Positions 21,240 to 33,830 of a stretch of DNA of 64,000 nucleotides are shown here, in pieces. This DNA is from Shinisaurus crocodilurus. Lineage: Eukaryota > Chordata > Lepidosauria > Squamata > Shinisauridae. Positions within the stretch are counted from its first letter, which is position 1; every line of letters starts with the position of its first letter. The position numbers and the translations under genes are program-made. Below the pieces are notes generated by a model. That model had not been told where the DNA came from. It did no database searches and worked only from the letters and a program-made list of their open reading frames with translations. The stretch lies in assembly GCA_021292165.1 (NCBI GenBank), contig CM037878.1, positions 195,609,118 to 195,673,117 of the forward strand, given 5' to 3'.

Positions 21240-23649
21240 TGGCTGGTTGTTGATATGTCTAAAATTTAAACTCTAAATTAAGTTGCAACAGTATTCATTG
21301 TAAGTCAAAGAGAATATTATTTATTATTATCTTACTAGGTCATAAATGCCCCATCTAAATCTTCAAAAGCTATCTTTGCTGAGCACTTTTCATAGACCTG
21401 TTGTTTCCATTTTGAGAAAATATTTCCTGCTTCATGGGCTTCTGAAAAAAGGGTTGGTTCAGAATAATGTTCTTGATCAGCAAGGTGTGCTCCTTTCCCC
21501 TCCATTTTACCTCTCTCTTTGTGCTTCCCTTGTGTGTTACATGTGAACTGGCACACTGTGCTTAAAACTTAAATTCTGGCTTAAACAGAATTTGCCCACG
21601 CACAATAATGGAGATTCTATATAGGAGAACTTCTCACTATATATATTAAAAAATCTAAAATATATATATAATGTTTTGTGTGTGTGCGTGTATATGGATT
21701 TGATACTGTCATAGGGCAGACTGGTATTTGCCTAATTAGAACAATATAAGTGCTACTTCAGAATTCAGTAATTCTGGTAAAATTATTTCTCAGACTTCTC
21801 ATGGCATTAGCTAAGTTATTTACCAATTACCATTTCTTTGCTTTCTTTAAGTGTCATTTTATTTTATTTTTTCCTCCCTTTCTTTTGCATTTTGTTGATT
21901 TCATGGACGCTTTGACAAAATAATAACCTTAAACTGGCTAGCAGAGGGAGGAACTTCACTCTAAACGTGGGCAGCAAGTAACTGCTGTCAGCTCAAAAAG
22001 GGGTGAAATCCCCCCCCCCGAATAAAAGAAAGGTCATTTTGAAATTCCCCTCTCCTCACGTTTGTCAATATGTACTTTTCTAATCTGTGCACTTTTGTGC
22101 AGAGCTTTTGAATTATACACATTTTTTGTGCACACTTCAGTAAGCTTGCAGAAGAGGATTTCCAGCTGCTTCCCCCCCTCCCCCCGGTGCCTCCTGATCC
22201 TGAAAAACCACTCCAGAGGTTTCGACAGCATGAGCAGCTTGGGCTGGGCATGTGAGGCTTCTGGGGCAAGGGAAAATTTCCCCAAATGAGGCAGATGCAT
22301 TCTGTGTGAACAAGGTGGAACTTGTGCAAGGTGCCTCTCCCTGATTTGGAACAATCCCTCTTATCTTCCACTAGCCCCCTGCACCCCATCCCATGCAATT
22401 CAGGAGAGTCATCCAAGCCTTCTGGAAAGGGAGGAGAAGATGGGAAAGTCCCCTTTCATGAGCTTCTTTCTACTTGTCATGCTCAGGATTGAAGTCAGGT
22501 TTGCTTCTTCAGTACTAGGCTTACCTCTTCAGTTCGAGGCTTTAGTTTAGTTAGACCAATTTTTGCTGGATTTTGCTCATATATGCTGTTACTAAATACT
22601 AGGAATTATTCTATCATATCTTCTGTTATAGGCCGAGCTAAAAAAAAAAGTTTACAGCTATTTACCGGTAGGTTTTGAGTCAAAGCTACACTGGCTTAGT
22701 GCTTTTTCAGATGAACATTTTATATTGCAGCAAATCCCTAATAGTTGCTCATTTTGTCCTATGTAGAGGTGGTTACCGGTACATTTCTTGTTCTGTTTTG
22801 GCAGTTTGCCATTTTGAAACTAGTTGCAAATTAAGCTGCAGTTTTGGGGGTGGGGTGGGACAATCATGCCAGATGGTGGTCTTGCATACACAGATCCCAC
22901 AATCACTTTAAATGTACTCATCAGTTCTGAGGTTTTAGCTTTCTGTCATAGAATGCTGCTGTGTATTATACTAACAAAATAGATTTCACTCTGTAACAGT
23001 TAGCAATGAAAACCTCTTGCAGTGAAATTCTAGTGTCTCAGTATGATCTACTCTGTGTAAAAAGTACACCGAAATATTTTCTTTCATGGTCCTCTTTTTC
23101 AAAGTTTAACTTTCCTTTTCCCAACAGACTTTATAGATGCATCAAATCTGTTTGGTTTATTACAAACACTAGAAGGAATAATATTTCAAGTGTGTTCTTC
23201 CTATTTCCATTAATGATAGAGATGCCTTCTGGGTTGTTGGTTCAGGTGCTCTCATTAACTTACAATTAATATAGCAGAATAGTATGAGATACTATTGCCT
23301 GCAAAATATTTCCATCTTGCAATATGATTTTTTCTAATACCTTGCTCTTTCTCTTTTCAGACTTCTTTCTGTTTGCACCAAGAGATTTGGGATTAATTGC
23401 TTATTTTATAGTGACTTTAAATCTGAGAAGCAGAAAATAATGTACCAAAGGGATCTTCTCAATTAAAAAACAGACAAAAAAACCCGTACCAAATGCTATA
23501 CATTTTGGCTGTATGTAGTGACCAAAAGTTGTGTTCACTATTGGCATCATACAAGAAACCTAAGCCAAACCTTTCCCAGATAACCCATAACAGTGTACTT
23601 AACAAAATTAGATGAATTTACATATTATTTCGGATGTGTACAGTTTTTT

Positions 23650-23681
<32 letters not shown>

Positions 23682-24250
23682 CCATAATTTATCCACAGAG
23701 AGAAGTAAAAACCCAAATCTCTCTCATCTGTTTTGCTTTGTTTCTAATCCTATGTTTTTCAAGTGTATTGGGGCAAATTTCTCTCTTTAGTGGGCTTTAA
23801 GCTACACTAGTATTTTTCTACAGGCTGGCATGACTACATTCTCTGTCTTTCCCTTTGGTATACTTGCCCATAATAGTGGGGGTGAAAGCAAGTGCTGTCA
23901 GTCAATTCCTATATCAGTATTTTTTTCTAACTTGGGGTAGGGCTCAGTATGGAAAAGTGTGAAAATCCCTGTTCTGCTGTCTTCCTCTGCTTGCCTGGCT
24001 ACTCAGGAAGATGAATGTGGTGGTGGATATTGTAACACAGAAAATGCCGTCTGAAAGTGACGTTCATGTGGCCAGGAGCTATCTTACGAAGATCTTGAGA
24101 AGCTCCATGAGGTATGGCGTTAGTTTCAGAAAAACAGCGTTCCCCATTTCTTCTCCCGATGGAAAACTCGATGCCTCTTCTCAGCAATCCAGGGATCCAT
24201 TCTGAAATCCTCCCTTCCCACCTTCATTTCTCCATTAGGAATGTCTACCA
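21240..24250. other. Intronic sequence with no gene recognised
   Basis: The stretch is AT-rich with short TA and (AAAT)n microsatellites (about 21655-21670 and 23651-23680). The minus-strand frame at 21988-22416 is low-complexity and was not accepted. Confidence 0.45.
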
Positions 24251-24251
24251 T

Positions 24252-24474
24252 GTAGTTTATTTATTTATTTATTTATTTATTAGTACGTTTATGTCCCACC
24301 CTTTTTCCTCTGCAAGGAACTCAAGGCAGCTTGCATGGTCCTCCTCCTCTCCATTTTATCAGTACAACCCTGTGAGATGGATTAGACAGAGTCAGCGACT
24401 GGCCCAAAGTCAGCCAGTGAGCTCCTGAGTCCCAGTCCAACACTCTACCCACTACACCACACTGTTGCTCTATA
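24252..24474 (-). mobile_element. MIR-like tRNA-derived SINE with L2-type tail
   Basis: In minus orientation the element begins with a degenerate tRNA-like head (right side, accactacaccacactgttg). It then carries the conserved gcgactggcccaaagtcagc core. It ends (left side) in a (TTTA)n tail at 24256-24281. Confidence 0.7.
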
Positions 24475-24595
24475 GTCTCATGTTTCACTAAAATTACAGA
24501 AGTCCATTCTGCTTATACCACTTACTAAGGTCAGATCACTATAACACGCAATACAAAACAAGAAGTTACCCATTTATAGTGAGACTGGACTAAGG

Positions 24596-24724
24596 CTGCA
24601 ATCCGACTTATACAACTATTGGGTGGTATAGAAATGAAATAACTAATATTGATACTTATCAGGGAGTAAGTCCGTCCCAGTCAGTAGGACTTACTTCTAA
24701 GTAGACATGCATAGGATTACACTG
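24596..24724. mobile_element. Small MITE with an L2-tail fragment inside
   Basis: The ctgcaatccgacttataca and gtagacatgcataggattac ends belong to the common fold-back MITE. A segment resembling an L2/SINE tail (tgggtggtatagaaatgaaa) sits within it, suggesting a nested insertion. Confidence 0.55.
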
Positions 24725-24729
24725 TGTAA

Positions 24730-26862
24730 TACTACTAGTGTTTGTACATACATATGCTAGGTAATCGCATTGCACATCAGTTGAGCGTGGAGACAGGCAC
24801 AACAATTGTCACTGGACTTGTGGAATTAGACTGGTATGTGCAGTGGGCAGCATTGTGAAGGATGCTTGAATTGTGTAAGATCTGGGGATGTCTGGAAAAT
24901 GGGAATGCTCTTGCAACGAAGCATGACACCACAGGCTGTTCAACCTTATGCAGCTTCTGCTGTAGTCTACTCTGTTGTACATTCTGAGCTGTGCAAAACC
25001 TTGAAGGAGCCAGGCTTCAAACTGTTGAGCTACAATGGAGGACTATTGCTTTAGCATATCAGGTTATGATGATGTCTACTTTACAGACATGGGCTGAGAG
25101 AATCACATCTAAGAACAAATCTAAGAACAAATCTCTCGGCTCGGTGTGACAGCTTTCACAATGGAACTATCAGATGACCGTAGCAGCCTGTTAGTCTCGT
25201 CCCTCCCTGCCACTCACCCTCTTTCATGCCACTGCTGCCACCACTGCTTTCTCTTCCAGCTGGGGAAAGCCAACGGAGTCCCAGAGCCAGGAGCCTAAGA
25301 CAGGTGATGTAGTGGCAGTTCCAGATCTTTGGAAGCACTTGGCCAACAGGCCCTCAGTGGGGCCCTTCCCTTAGTGGGGCTAGCTCCATGCCACTGTCAT
25401 AGCAAGGGGGTATTCCAGGGATCAGCTGTGGGGGGCTATGGGTCTCCTCAGGTGCCTGTCGCTGCAGACTCCTGAGGTGGAGGCTACACTGCTTCCATCT
25501 TGAGCAAGGTGCTTTATTTCCCGAGCTTCTGGATGAGGAGGTGCCAGTAGGAGACGGGATGGACAAGAAGGGCTAAGGCCAGTGGTGTAATGGTACATTT
25601 TGAAGTACAGGAATTCAACATGACAGCCTCCATAGCCACGCTCCCAAGGACAGTAAAAGATGCAGGCATCTGTGTTAATCCTATATCCATGCCAGCAAGA
25701 TGCATATTTTAATTTTGTGACTAAGAAATTTTATAACCCTTACGAAGAAAGAATGACTAGTTTCAAGGAGTCCTATGGCAACATACCACCTTTTTGGTGG
25801 TATGACTGCCATCCTATGCATAGGTACCTGGAGTGGCTCTATCAGACTCAGCGTGGTGATTACTTCTGGCTGCATAGGTTCAACTTACAAAACATACTGA
25901 GCTTTAACAAAAGGCCTTCAGCCAGCTGAAATGCAACCTTTTAGCTTTTAATTAGAAATACAAAACCTTACAAAGAAGTGTTACCATTTAAGCTGCTAGT
26001 GTGAAATAAAAGGAAGGAAGTAACCAGCCTCTGCTTGATTCTTTCCCTCGTCCTCTGACTATCTCTACCTCCATACTGTTTGGATTTGAGTTAATCTGTC
26101 ACACAACAGCAATAGGAAAACCTGAAAGCCTTGTTATCACCTCATTCGTCTGCCAAAACAAGGAGGGTCTCTCAATTATCTTGGCACTCCCACAGATGTC
26201 ATCACTCCTGCTCTGAACCCACCCACCCCCGGAGTTGTGCTCATTCGTATTCTCCCTCCACTACAGCACTGGCTGCATGTTTTAGGGTGGTACGCTCATA
26301 TGTCAGTTCACTGGCAAAACTGGCCATGCAGCACAACTGAAGAATGTGGCGTGAGCCCTCCCCCCCCCCCTTTTTTCTTTTTTACATTATGTTTTCTCCT
26401 TTAAAGAGCAGGCTACTGGAATCTGGACCAAAGTTCCATACTATATATAGCCACTGAACCACACCTACTCTGGAATTAAAAATGGGAGGTGTCTAATACC
26501 TGATAAAATACAAAGTTCCTTCTTTCTCTAGCTTCATGCATGTGTACAAGGCTTAATTGTTTAAAGGACTTTAGAGATTTTTAAAGTAAGCATTTAAAAA
26601 TTTGATTGACTGCCTTAAAAAAAAGAAGAAGAAGAAGCACTTCAGGCTTTGTCTGCTGTCATTGACTCATTATCTGCATTTCGAGTCCCTTTTTAAAACA
26701 AAAACTGGATTATTTTCGAAGGTGATTTGTTAGAGCAGCAGACACTGTTCTGTAAGAGAAGCCGCCTTATTGTACTTGCGACTTAAGTCTGAGGTTGATT
26801 GTTTTTTCGCTCTGTGTGACTTGGTTAAGATAAATGCATTCGCTTTACCTTTCTCATTCCAG
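24730..26862. other. SHROOM2 intron with no further features
   Basis: No repeat or exon was recognised. A (GAA)-rich patch is at about 26620-26637. The last 25 bases before 26863 form a pyrimidine-rich acceptor tract. Confidence 0.5.
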
Positions 26863-26994
26863 GAAGAGCGACCTGGCCTGCAGGCCCCACTCCTGGCATG
26901 CAACCAAATTCACGGAGAGTCAGCCTGAGACAGCCACGTCACGGCTCTCCTCCACCAATGTCTGTGCTTCATGGCACTCTCGGTATCATGCAAG
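26863..26994 (+). CDS. SHROOM2: SHROOM2 internal exon (between PDZ and central exon)
   Basis: A 132-nt exon with acceptor ctcattccag|G and donor GCAAG|gtgagt. It starts with one base completing a codon. It then reads KSDLACRPHSWHATKF, an acidic/polar stretch and ASWHSRYHA, and ends with two bases of a serine codon. RPHSWHATKF followed by a W-rich motif is the hallmark of the Shroom family segment linking the PDZ domain to the large exon. Its detailed form matches SHROOM2 better than SHROOM3, which has a longer insert here. The phase fits the next exon exactly (AG+C gives serine). SHROOM2 is a cytoskeletal adaptor at junctions and cell cortex. The PDZ exons normally preceding it were not found in this window. 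Confidence 0.93.
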
Positions 26995-28691
26995 GTGAGT
27001 TCCTGTTTAAAGTTAACATACGTCAAGCTGCAGGTAAGAAAATTAATGTCTTGCCTCCTTTTGTTCTTATCTTTACTGCCTTGAAAGCACAACTTTTAGT
27101 TTAAGTTGGTCTCGGTGAGAGCACTTGGTATATTATGTGCCTGATAGCCATTAGTCTGCAATATCTTCCATTATGCAAATATGTACATAAATTGAGGAAT
27201 GCTATCTGCAGGTTTTCCTGGCAGTCGTCGTCCCCCCCCCCCTTCCTCTAGGCCTTTCTTCAGGCGTCAGCGCTTAGGTGTAAAACCTTTTAAAAGTCTG
27301 GTGGATATTTGTACCAAATGAACCTTTCAGTAATGTGACGGGAAGGGGTGGGAAACTGAGCTTGCTATTCCAATGCAGGTCCTTAAAGCAACACGTACAC
27401 GTTCTTTCCCTATGTACGCCTAAAGAACTGTTAGGCAATTACTTTCTCACATTAAATCTGTGCTTGTGCAGCAATTAATAAGGAATTAGTAAGGCACATA
27501 TTGCTTTTTTGATCATTGAAACTTCCTCCTTAATCATTACTTATCTGAAAACTCCAATGTTGCAACATAGTTCAGATGGTAAAAGTTTTCTTTGTCATCC
27601 AGGTATACCATGATCTGGTTGCAAGCTCTCACAAAAGTGATCCTTTGGCAACAATTTTTTGCTGCTTGGTTTCTGTTGAAAGTAGGATATATCTCAAAAT
27701 AAGTAAACTTCTAATTTAAAAAGCACTTGGAAAACATGTTTACCGGCACGAAGTGGTATTGATTCAGTTTTATAGAGTATTGGGTAATATAATCTTACAT
27801 GCTTTGTGCTATTTTTATTTTTAAGAATCAACTAATTGTCCTTCAGGAATGTGCTACTATTTACTGTTTCTCAGCAGTAGAATTCTGAACTTTTAAAATC
27901 TGCTTTCGTTGCTGTTTTGAACCTTTTCACACCATATCTCTGTACTGTACATGTTATTGACAGAATGTGTTGCCCATGATCCTCTCTTCCCCAAGAAACA
28001 ATTTCCTTTCTGCTTAATTATAGGTTTTTGAACAATTCTATTTTATAGCCCTCGTCTGATGTCATTGTTGAAGTGTATTATGGTGTATGATGAAAATCTA
28101 TCACACCGTTATTATCTCAGAGATCCTGTCTGCTCCCTGTTTGACTCTTCAGTGCCACCTTCCCTAACCTGGCTTCCTCCAGATGTGTTCGACTGCAACT
28201 CCCATAATTCTCAGCCAGCTTGGCAGTTGGCTGGGAATTATGGGAGTTGCAGTCCAACACATCTGGAGGGCACCAGTTTGGGGAAGGCTCTCTCAGTGGC
28301 AAGCTGGGAGTAGGCAGCTGTTCCTCTGAAAAACAACTTACAATGTGGTATGAGATAATATTGTGTGCATGTTAAAGCTTCCCTGCTAAGGCTGGGACAG
28401 TGGGACGTGTGTGTGTGTCCACTGGACATTCTTTTGGCCTCATATGTCATGCAGATAGCTGAGAGATACCACCTGAAGACACATTTCCTCCAGTGGTTAT
28501 ATTCATCTTGCACCTTTCCTAGTAACTACACAGTTAGTAGTATATACAACTTGTAAAATATAGTTTGATTTTATAATATTGATAGTTTTATATTATTATC
28601 TAAGTTTCAACTTAATTTGGTTGTTTGCACCAGTGTGTGTGTGTGTGTGTGTGTGTACTATATTGATTAAAGCCTTTTTTTCTCTCTACAG
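26995..28691. other. SHROOM2 intron
   Basis: The intron runs between two validated exons. It contains a C-run at about 27232-27241, a hAT-like MITE at 28153-28290 and a (GT)n run at 28633-28656 just before the acceptor. Confidence 0.85.
28153..28290. mobile_element. hAT-like palindromic MITE, family B
   Basis: The ends gccaccttccctaacctgg and ccagtttggggaaggc flank a nearly symmetrical body (gactgcaactcccataattc against gaattatgggagttgcagtc). The flanks cttcagtg and tctcagtg may be a decayed 8-bp duplication. Confidence 0.8.
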
Positions 28692-31326
28692 CTCCTCTTC
28701 TCATGATCTTTCAAGCTCATGGGATCAGTCAAATCTACATCGTACCTCAGACCAGTTCAGCTCTGCTGGAAGCATGGACAGCTGGGATCACACACCCCAA
28801 ACGTATCAGTACGGACAGATTTCCTCTGCAAAGTCCAACAGCAGCATTGACCACCTAGGAAATCCCAGCAAAAGGGATTCTGCCTATGGCTCTTTTTCAA
28901 CCAGCTCCAGTACGCCGGACCACACACTGTCCAATGTAGATGCTGCCTCAACGGAGAATGTGTTGTACAAAGTGGGTCACTGGGAAACTCCAAAACAGGG
29001 GAGTAGCAAGTCTGCCTCATTCCTAAGTGATAATGGAAGATTAGAGGAGAAACTTAGCTGCCTTCCAGCTCCACTACAGCATGAAAACAACAGGATCTCT
29101 CAACCAGACGATCATTCTGGTTTACTGTGTTCTGGGTCTGGAAGATCAAATTTTGTACCCGTGTGGTATGTCCCAGAGAAGAAAACGTCACCCTCCCCTC
29201 CCCCACCTCTACCTCCTCTCCGTAGTGATAGCTTTGCTGCCACCAAAGGTCATGAGAGAGCCCATGCTCCTCTGTATTCAGAGGGTATTCAGAGCACCCA
29301 GCACTTTGAAGTCCTGCCTAGACCACAAGCCAGGAATGACTGCAGCGCTGAAACTGCAGAGCAACAAAAGCGAGCTGCTAGGGCAATTGAGAGGGCCTCG
29401 GACGGGAGGCAAGGTAGCAATCCAACATATAGATCTGATTTCAGTCTGGATTATGGTTTGTCTTCTGCAGGTGACGAGGTAAACAATAATGTGGGAAACG
29501 CCAACAGGCTGCATTCATCTCTGTCCAGTACTGACGTTCGATTTGCACAGTCCCCTTATGGGCATCAGCGCCAGTACAGTGATGAAAGCACTTTCTTCCA
29601 CAATGCAAAAGTCTCCTCATCACCTAAAGAGCAGCGGCACCTGTCCACTTATGCTGGCATTCAGGAAAGACCTACCGACAAACACAGCTGTCATCCAAAC
29701 CAAGCCAGGATATTTGATAGAACTACTACTGACATGAATTCTGAGGAGAAAATGGACAACACTGCGCTAAGTCACTATTACTGTGTGACAGTGAAGCAGC
29801 CTGCTCAGGGAAACTCAAGACCACTACCACTCAAAGATGAATGTTGGACTCCAGGAATAGGGAATCATGCCTCCTCTGGACCACACGAGAATCCTGCTGT
29901 AGCCATAATGAGCCAAAGTCCCAAATACTATCTACCTCAGCAACCTGTTGATTCTTCTCTGGATGTATGTGAAAAGAGAGGTCAGCATGTAGTGAATAAA
30001 GGAGAGGATGTTAGGGCAGTTGTAATGGAAGATTCCAGAAAGATAAGTTATCCTGAAAAAAGAGGGCAGAGCAAGAACTTTGAGACGAATCACAGTAGTT
30101 ACCATGAGCACGAAAGTGGGGGGCGGGATTGTGTCCTAATGCCTAACAGTAAAAGTGCCCAAAAAGATTTCAAGTGGAGTCAAGAAGAGAGCTATAAAAT
30201 TTCTCCTCAGAAGACCCCAATGTTGCACTCTTTAGCTCAGGAAGGGAAAAGCCAGGCTGACATTGCCACTGAAACTGGGATTCATAAGCAACCTGGATTT
30301 GATGCTCACCTGAGCAAAAATGTGCAAAGGAGTGATCGTTTTGCTACCACACTGAGAAATGAAATTCAGATGAAGAGAGCAAAGCTGCAGAAAAGCAAAA
30401 GCACAGCTGCCTTAGCAGGGTCAACTGAGACAGAAGAGTATGCTGAGAGCTGGAAGCCTGATTCTGCAGAAAAGATAAACTCCTCATCAGAAAGTTGTTT
30501 TTCTAACGTGTACAAGGATAATTTGAAAGAGGCCCAGGCCAGAGTCTTGAAGGCTACTTCTTTCCAACGCCGAGACTTGGAAGCCAGTTGTGCAGATTAT
30601 CTTCCAGACTGGAAGGCAGACAGTTATAACTCTTCCCCATTGGCTCAGGTTTCTGAAGGCGAGTCAGGTTTCCTTGAGGCTAGACTGTCTTCTAAACAGA
30701 GTTCATCCAGTAGTAACGCTCATCATGTTTCCCGCATTGGAGGTAGAAAGAGGTTCACAGCAGAACAAAAGTTGAAATCTTATTCTGAGCCCGAGAAAAT
30801 AAATGAAGTGGGTATGTCAGAAGATGACTACCACCCACGCCGTCGTCCAACCATTTCTGAGGAAGCCTTGGGTTCTTTTGCAGATAGGTGGAAGTTCTTC
30901 GAAGAAACTAGTAAACCTGCCTACCAGAAGTCTTCACAAAGGCACGCACCCTATGGTCGACCAGAAGCACAGCCTCCTATGCCTCATAGAAATTCTCATG
31001 AAGGTGAGACTGAGGAGTCGCAGTATGAAAGAAGGATGCGGTCGGCTTCTTTTGGAGTCGAGAATATACTTGGTGCTTATGACAGACCCAAAGAAAGTGT
31101 CCATTACAGTGGCCATAAAGCAAAATCTGGACAACCTGAGAGGTTAGAAACTTTTGCAGAATACCAAGCATCTTGGAAAGAGCAGAGAAAGCCTTTAGAG
31201 ACTCGGAGTTCAGGAAGATACCATTCAGCTGACAACATACTTGATGCTGGCCATGAACAGCATGAGAAATCTCAGTATAAACATGAACGGTCCAGGTCAT
31301 CCCCTTCTAATGATTTCTACAAACAG
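28692..31326 (+). CDS. SHROOM2: SHROOM2 large central exon (ASD1-containing)
   Basis: A 2635-nt exon with acceptor tctctacag|C and donor AAACAG|gtaaga, in phase with the exon at 26863. It encodes about 878 residues. It starts SSSHDLSSSWDQSNLHRT, then SAKSNSSIDHLG and KRDSAYGSFSTSSSTPDHTL near the N-terminal side. Next come PVWYVPEKK, a proline-rich SPPPPLPPLRSDSFAATK, and LLHSLAQEGK. The ASD1 actin-binding region runs from about 30331 to 30815 (SDRFATTLRNEIQMKRAKLQ, ATSFQRRDLE, RKRFTAEQKLKSYSEPEK, NEVG). The exon ends with FADRWKFFEETSKP, FAEYQASWKEQRKP and SSGRYHSADNILD. Every block has a SHROOM2 counterpart in the same order; SHROOM3 differs in most of them. ASD1 targets F-actin; the ROCK-binding ASD2 is encoded downstream, outside the window. 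The frame is fully open. Confidence 0.97.
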
Positions 31327-31775
31327 GTAAGAGGCACTTTTACTCCTGTCGTAAAAGAAAGCATATCGACTGGAGAGTAAGGTTCTTAAGCCTAAGAGTT
31401 TAATGGAAAGATTTTTACTTGACTGACAGCCACAGGACCAAACACATGTGATGCAGAAGATCTGTGATGAGACCTCCCTATCTTTGTTTTGTTTTACATT
31501 AAAACTAGTGAGAAAGTATTTAACCCTTTCTGCCATGTGGTGCCCTGATAAAATTGCTCCCCCAAAACCCTTTCACCCATGCTTTTAGTCCCATGGGGGT
31601 TAAAATATAGGTACAGCATTAGTACTTGAATTGGAGCAGTGCTGCTACTCCAGTCAAATTTGGATCACTCTGCACCTATTTAAAGATTTTTGTGTTTTGT
31701 TTTAAAGGAAGGGTGTGCTGTCTCTTGGTTAGGGATGCCCTTCCAAATTTTGTGGGTGGGAAGTGAATAACACTA
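31327..31775. other. SHROOM2 intron start
   Basis: The reading frame continues 18 codons past the donor to a stop at 31378. This is intron read-through and not coding, given the consensus donor. No other feature was seen. Confidence 0.7.
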
Positions 31776-31943
31776 GCCTGTGGCTCACACTGGCTCAGCT
31801 TGCCTGAGCGTGGAAAGCTAAGCAGGGTCAGGCCTGGTTATTACTTGGATGGGAGACCCCTCCTCTAGTTTCCTGCATTGAGCAGGGTTGGACTCAATGG
31901 CCTTGTAGGCCCCTTCCAACTCTATAATCTATGAATCTATGAA
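31776..31943 (+). mobile_element. 5S rRNA-derived SINE with CR1-type 3' end
   Basis: The 5S-like part has cgtggaaagctaagcagggt, aggcctggttattacttgga and tgggagacc, which correspond to the box A/IE/box C region of 5S rRNA. The 3' part has ttggactcaatggccttgta and tccaactctataatctatga, resembling CR1 tails. Confidence 0.88.
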
Positions 31944-33180
31944 CCTCATGAAAGATGTACACCCTGCAGTATTCTTTGTGATGCTGGGTTAATTCACACA
32001 GTCAGATTTGTATGGTGAGAACATTGATTGGATCTAGGCTGAATATTGACTCTCACATGTACAACTCAATAACTTTCTGCTGAATGTGTGAACTACCTCA
32101 ATAAAATATTGATGTGTTTTGAGGGAAAATGAAATCTGTAGCATGCACATGTGTGTGTTGGTGTTTTGTCTGGGTTTGGGTTCTTTTGGTGTGGTGTGTG
32201 TGTTTTGACTACAATTTTTTGGGGTGGGTGTGGGTGTTTTGCCTGCAGGTATGGGTGTTTCACCTGGGATTTGTTTGTTTTTTGGCGTGATATTTGCCTC
32301 AACTGGGCTCTCTGTGTGTGTTTCTCTGAGGATCATCAGTTTGCTTTCTGTGAATTTTTGGTGTGATGTGGCATTTGGGGCAGAAACCCTGCATCCAAAA
32401 CTCTGCCTTGTACTCAGTTTCTAGTCTAAGTGACTTGTATATGAGCCTCATCAGGCTATTTGCCTTCTGTGAAATGGGTATTGAAGCAGAAAGCTGAGGG
32501 TTCAAATGAATGGTGTTTTAGAGGTCATACCTCACTCTGCCTTGTACTTAGGTTCTTGGGCAAGTTACATTTCTTTTAGACTCACCAGTTTGTTTTCTGG
32601 GAAATGGGTGTTTTGTGACTAGCCATGCCTTCCACAACAGCCATTTTTTAATGGCCCAGCCCCCATGGCAGCCATTTTATGACAGCACTCTCAACACCCT
32701 CTCTTAATTCGAGATATGCTGACCCCTGGCATAACTATTTCACCATGAGGATAGCTTTCAGTTCTCACCACTGAACTGCTGAAAATGAATCGAACAATAG
32801 TGTAGTAAATATGGGCTATATTGGCATGTTATGCTCATGCTGAAGCAATCACAGGGCTTCCTTGTCACAAGCATAAGGCAGTCAATATCTGTTCAACCGA
32901 CCTCCATACCATGCTACTTTGTAGTGCATATTGGACCTAACATACACTCATGATTTTCTTGAGGCAGCATAGATTGATCATCTGCTGGCTGGAGCTCAGT
33001 TATTTGAGAATCCAATTCTCAAATCTTCTCTGTATTCTCTTTTTCATTTTCAGCAGGTTATTCATTTAATCTTACAGCAATAGTCATACGAAGATACACT
33101 TGCTATTTAAAAGAGGTGCTTCAATATCTCCTGTCTCAGCAACCTTTCATAGTTCTTTGAGAGTATCAACAAGCACATAG
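31944..33180. other. SHROOM2 intron; T/G-rich tract
   Basis: A TG-rich low-complexity tract spans about 32145-32340 (gtgtgtgttggtgttttgtc and similar). It gives spurious cysteine- and threonine-rich frames. No repeat family was recognised in the rest. Confidence 0.45.
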
Positions 33181-33182
33181 AC

Positions 33183-33286
33183 AGGAGTGATCTAGTAGAC
33201 ATCATGGGCAGAAGCCAATGTCATGTAAGTGGAAGCCTGCTTGCCCAACATTGGTTTCCGCCCATAATGTCTACCGGATCACCCCT
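33183..33286. repeat. 39-bp imperfect inverted repeat (MITE-like) with a partial third copy
   Basis: Arms 33183-33221 and 33248-33286 match at 33 of 39 positions, and all differences are transitions. A related half-copy follows at about 33338-33410 (gatctggtagacctcatgga, aagccaatattgtg). Confidence 0.75.
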
Positions 33287-33524
33287 ATCTCTGCGCTTTT
33301 TGATACACTCAAAAGACTCCAAAAGGTTGTTGAGACAAGGATGATCTGGTAGACCTCATGGATAAAAGCCAATATTGTGCTAGTAGAAGTCCACTCACAC
33401 AACAGGACTTTCTTCTCTGCCCTGCAGACCCCGTGCCCCCTGAAAATCTGCTCCAGAGGGTCCCCCAACTCATCCCATTTCCACTGACAGAAAAACTGCA
33501 TTGGATTTCTCTATATATATTTGG

Positions 33525-33830
33525 ACTTTTAAAAAGCTTTTGACAGTGTTCCTTATTAAAGGCTACTGAGTAATAGCTCTATCATAGGATGATGGATTGT
33601 CTTATTGGTCCATAATAGTTAAAGAACAGAAAGCAGAGAGCAGGATTAAATTGGAAGTTCTCATGATAGAGGGAAGTGAGCAGCAGGGACATCCACGGCT
33701 CTATATTTGGACAGGTACTATTTAATTTATTCATACATGATCTGTAGTCAAGGGTAAGCACTGAGATAGCCAAGTTTGTAGATACTACGTTCCACAATAT
33801 GGCACTGTTCTTCACTGCAAGGCCCGCAGT
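33525..33830 (+). mobile_element. Decayed CR1-like LINE fragment
   Basis: Pieces of reverse transcriptase can be read in shifting frames: gcttttgacagtgttcctta (AFDSVPY-like), a GSVLG-like region near 33700, ttatttaatttattcatac (LFNLFI-like) and gccaagtttgtagatact (AKFVDD-like). It is heavily mutated. Confidence 0.6.

Noticed and set aside
28579..28691. Extension of the central SHROOM2 reading frame upstream to a methionine at 28579
   Set aside because: The segment is intronic: it holds a GT microsatellite and a pyrimidine tract, and a consensus acceptor at 28690-28691 matches the phase of the preceding exon.
26863..31326. Assignment to SHROOM3
   Set aside because: SHROOM3 shares the RPHSWH and KRDSAYxSFSTSSS motifs, but block order and wording (HDLSSSW, GRSNFxPVWYVP, FADRWKFFEETSKP, FAEYQASW) fit SHROOM2.
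32034..32336. Threonine/proline-rich frame of 100 codons
   Set aside because: It comes from a T/G-rich low-complexity tract.
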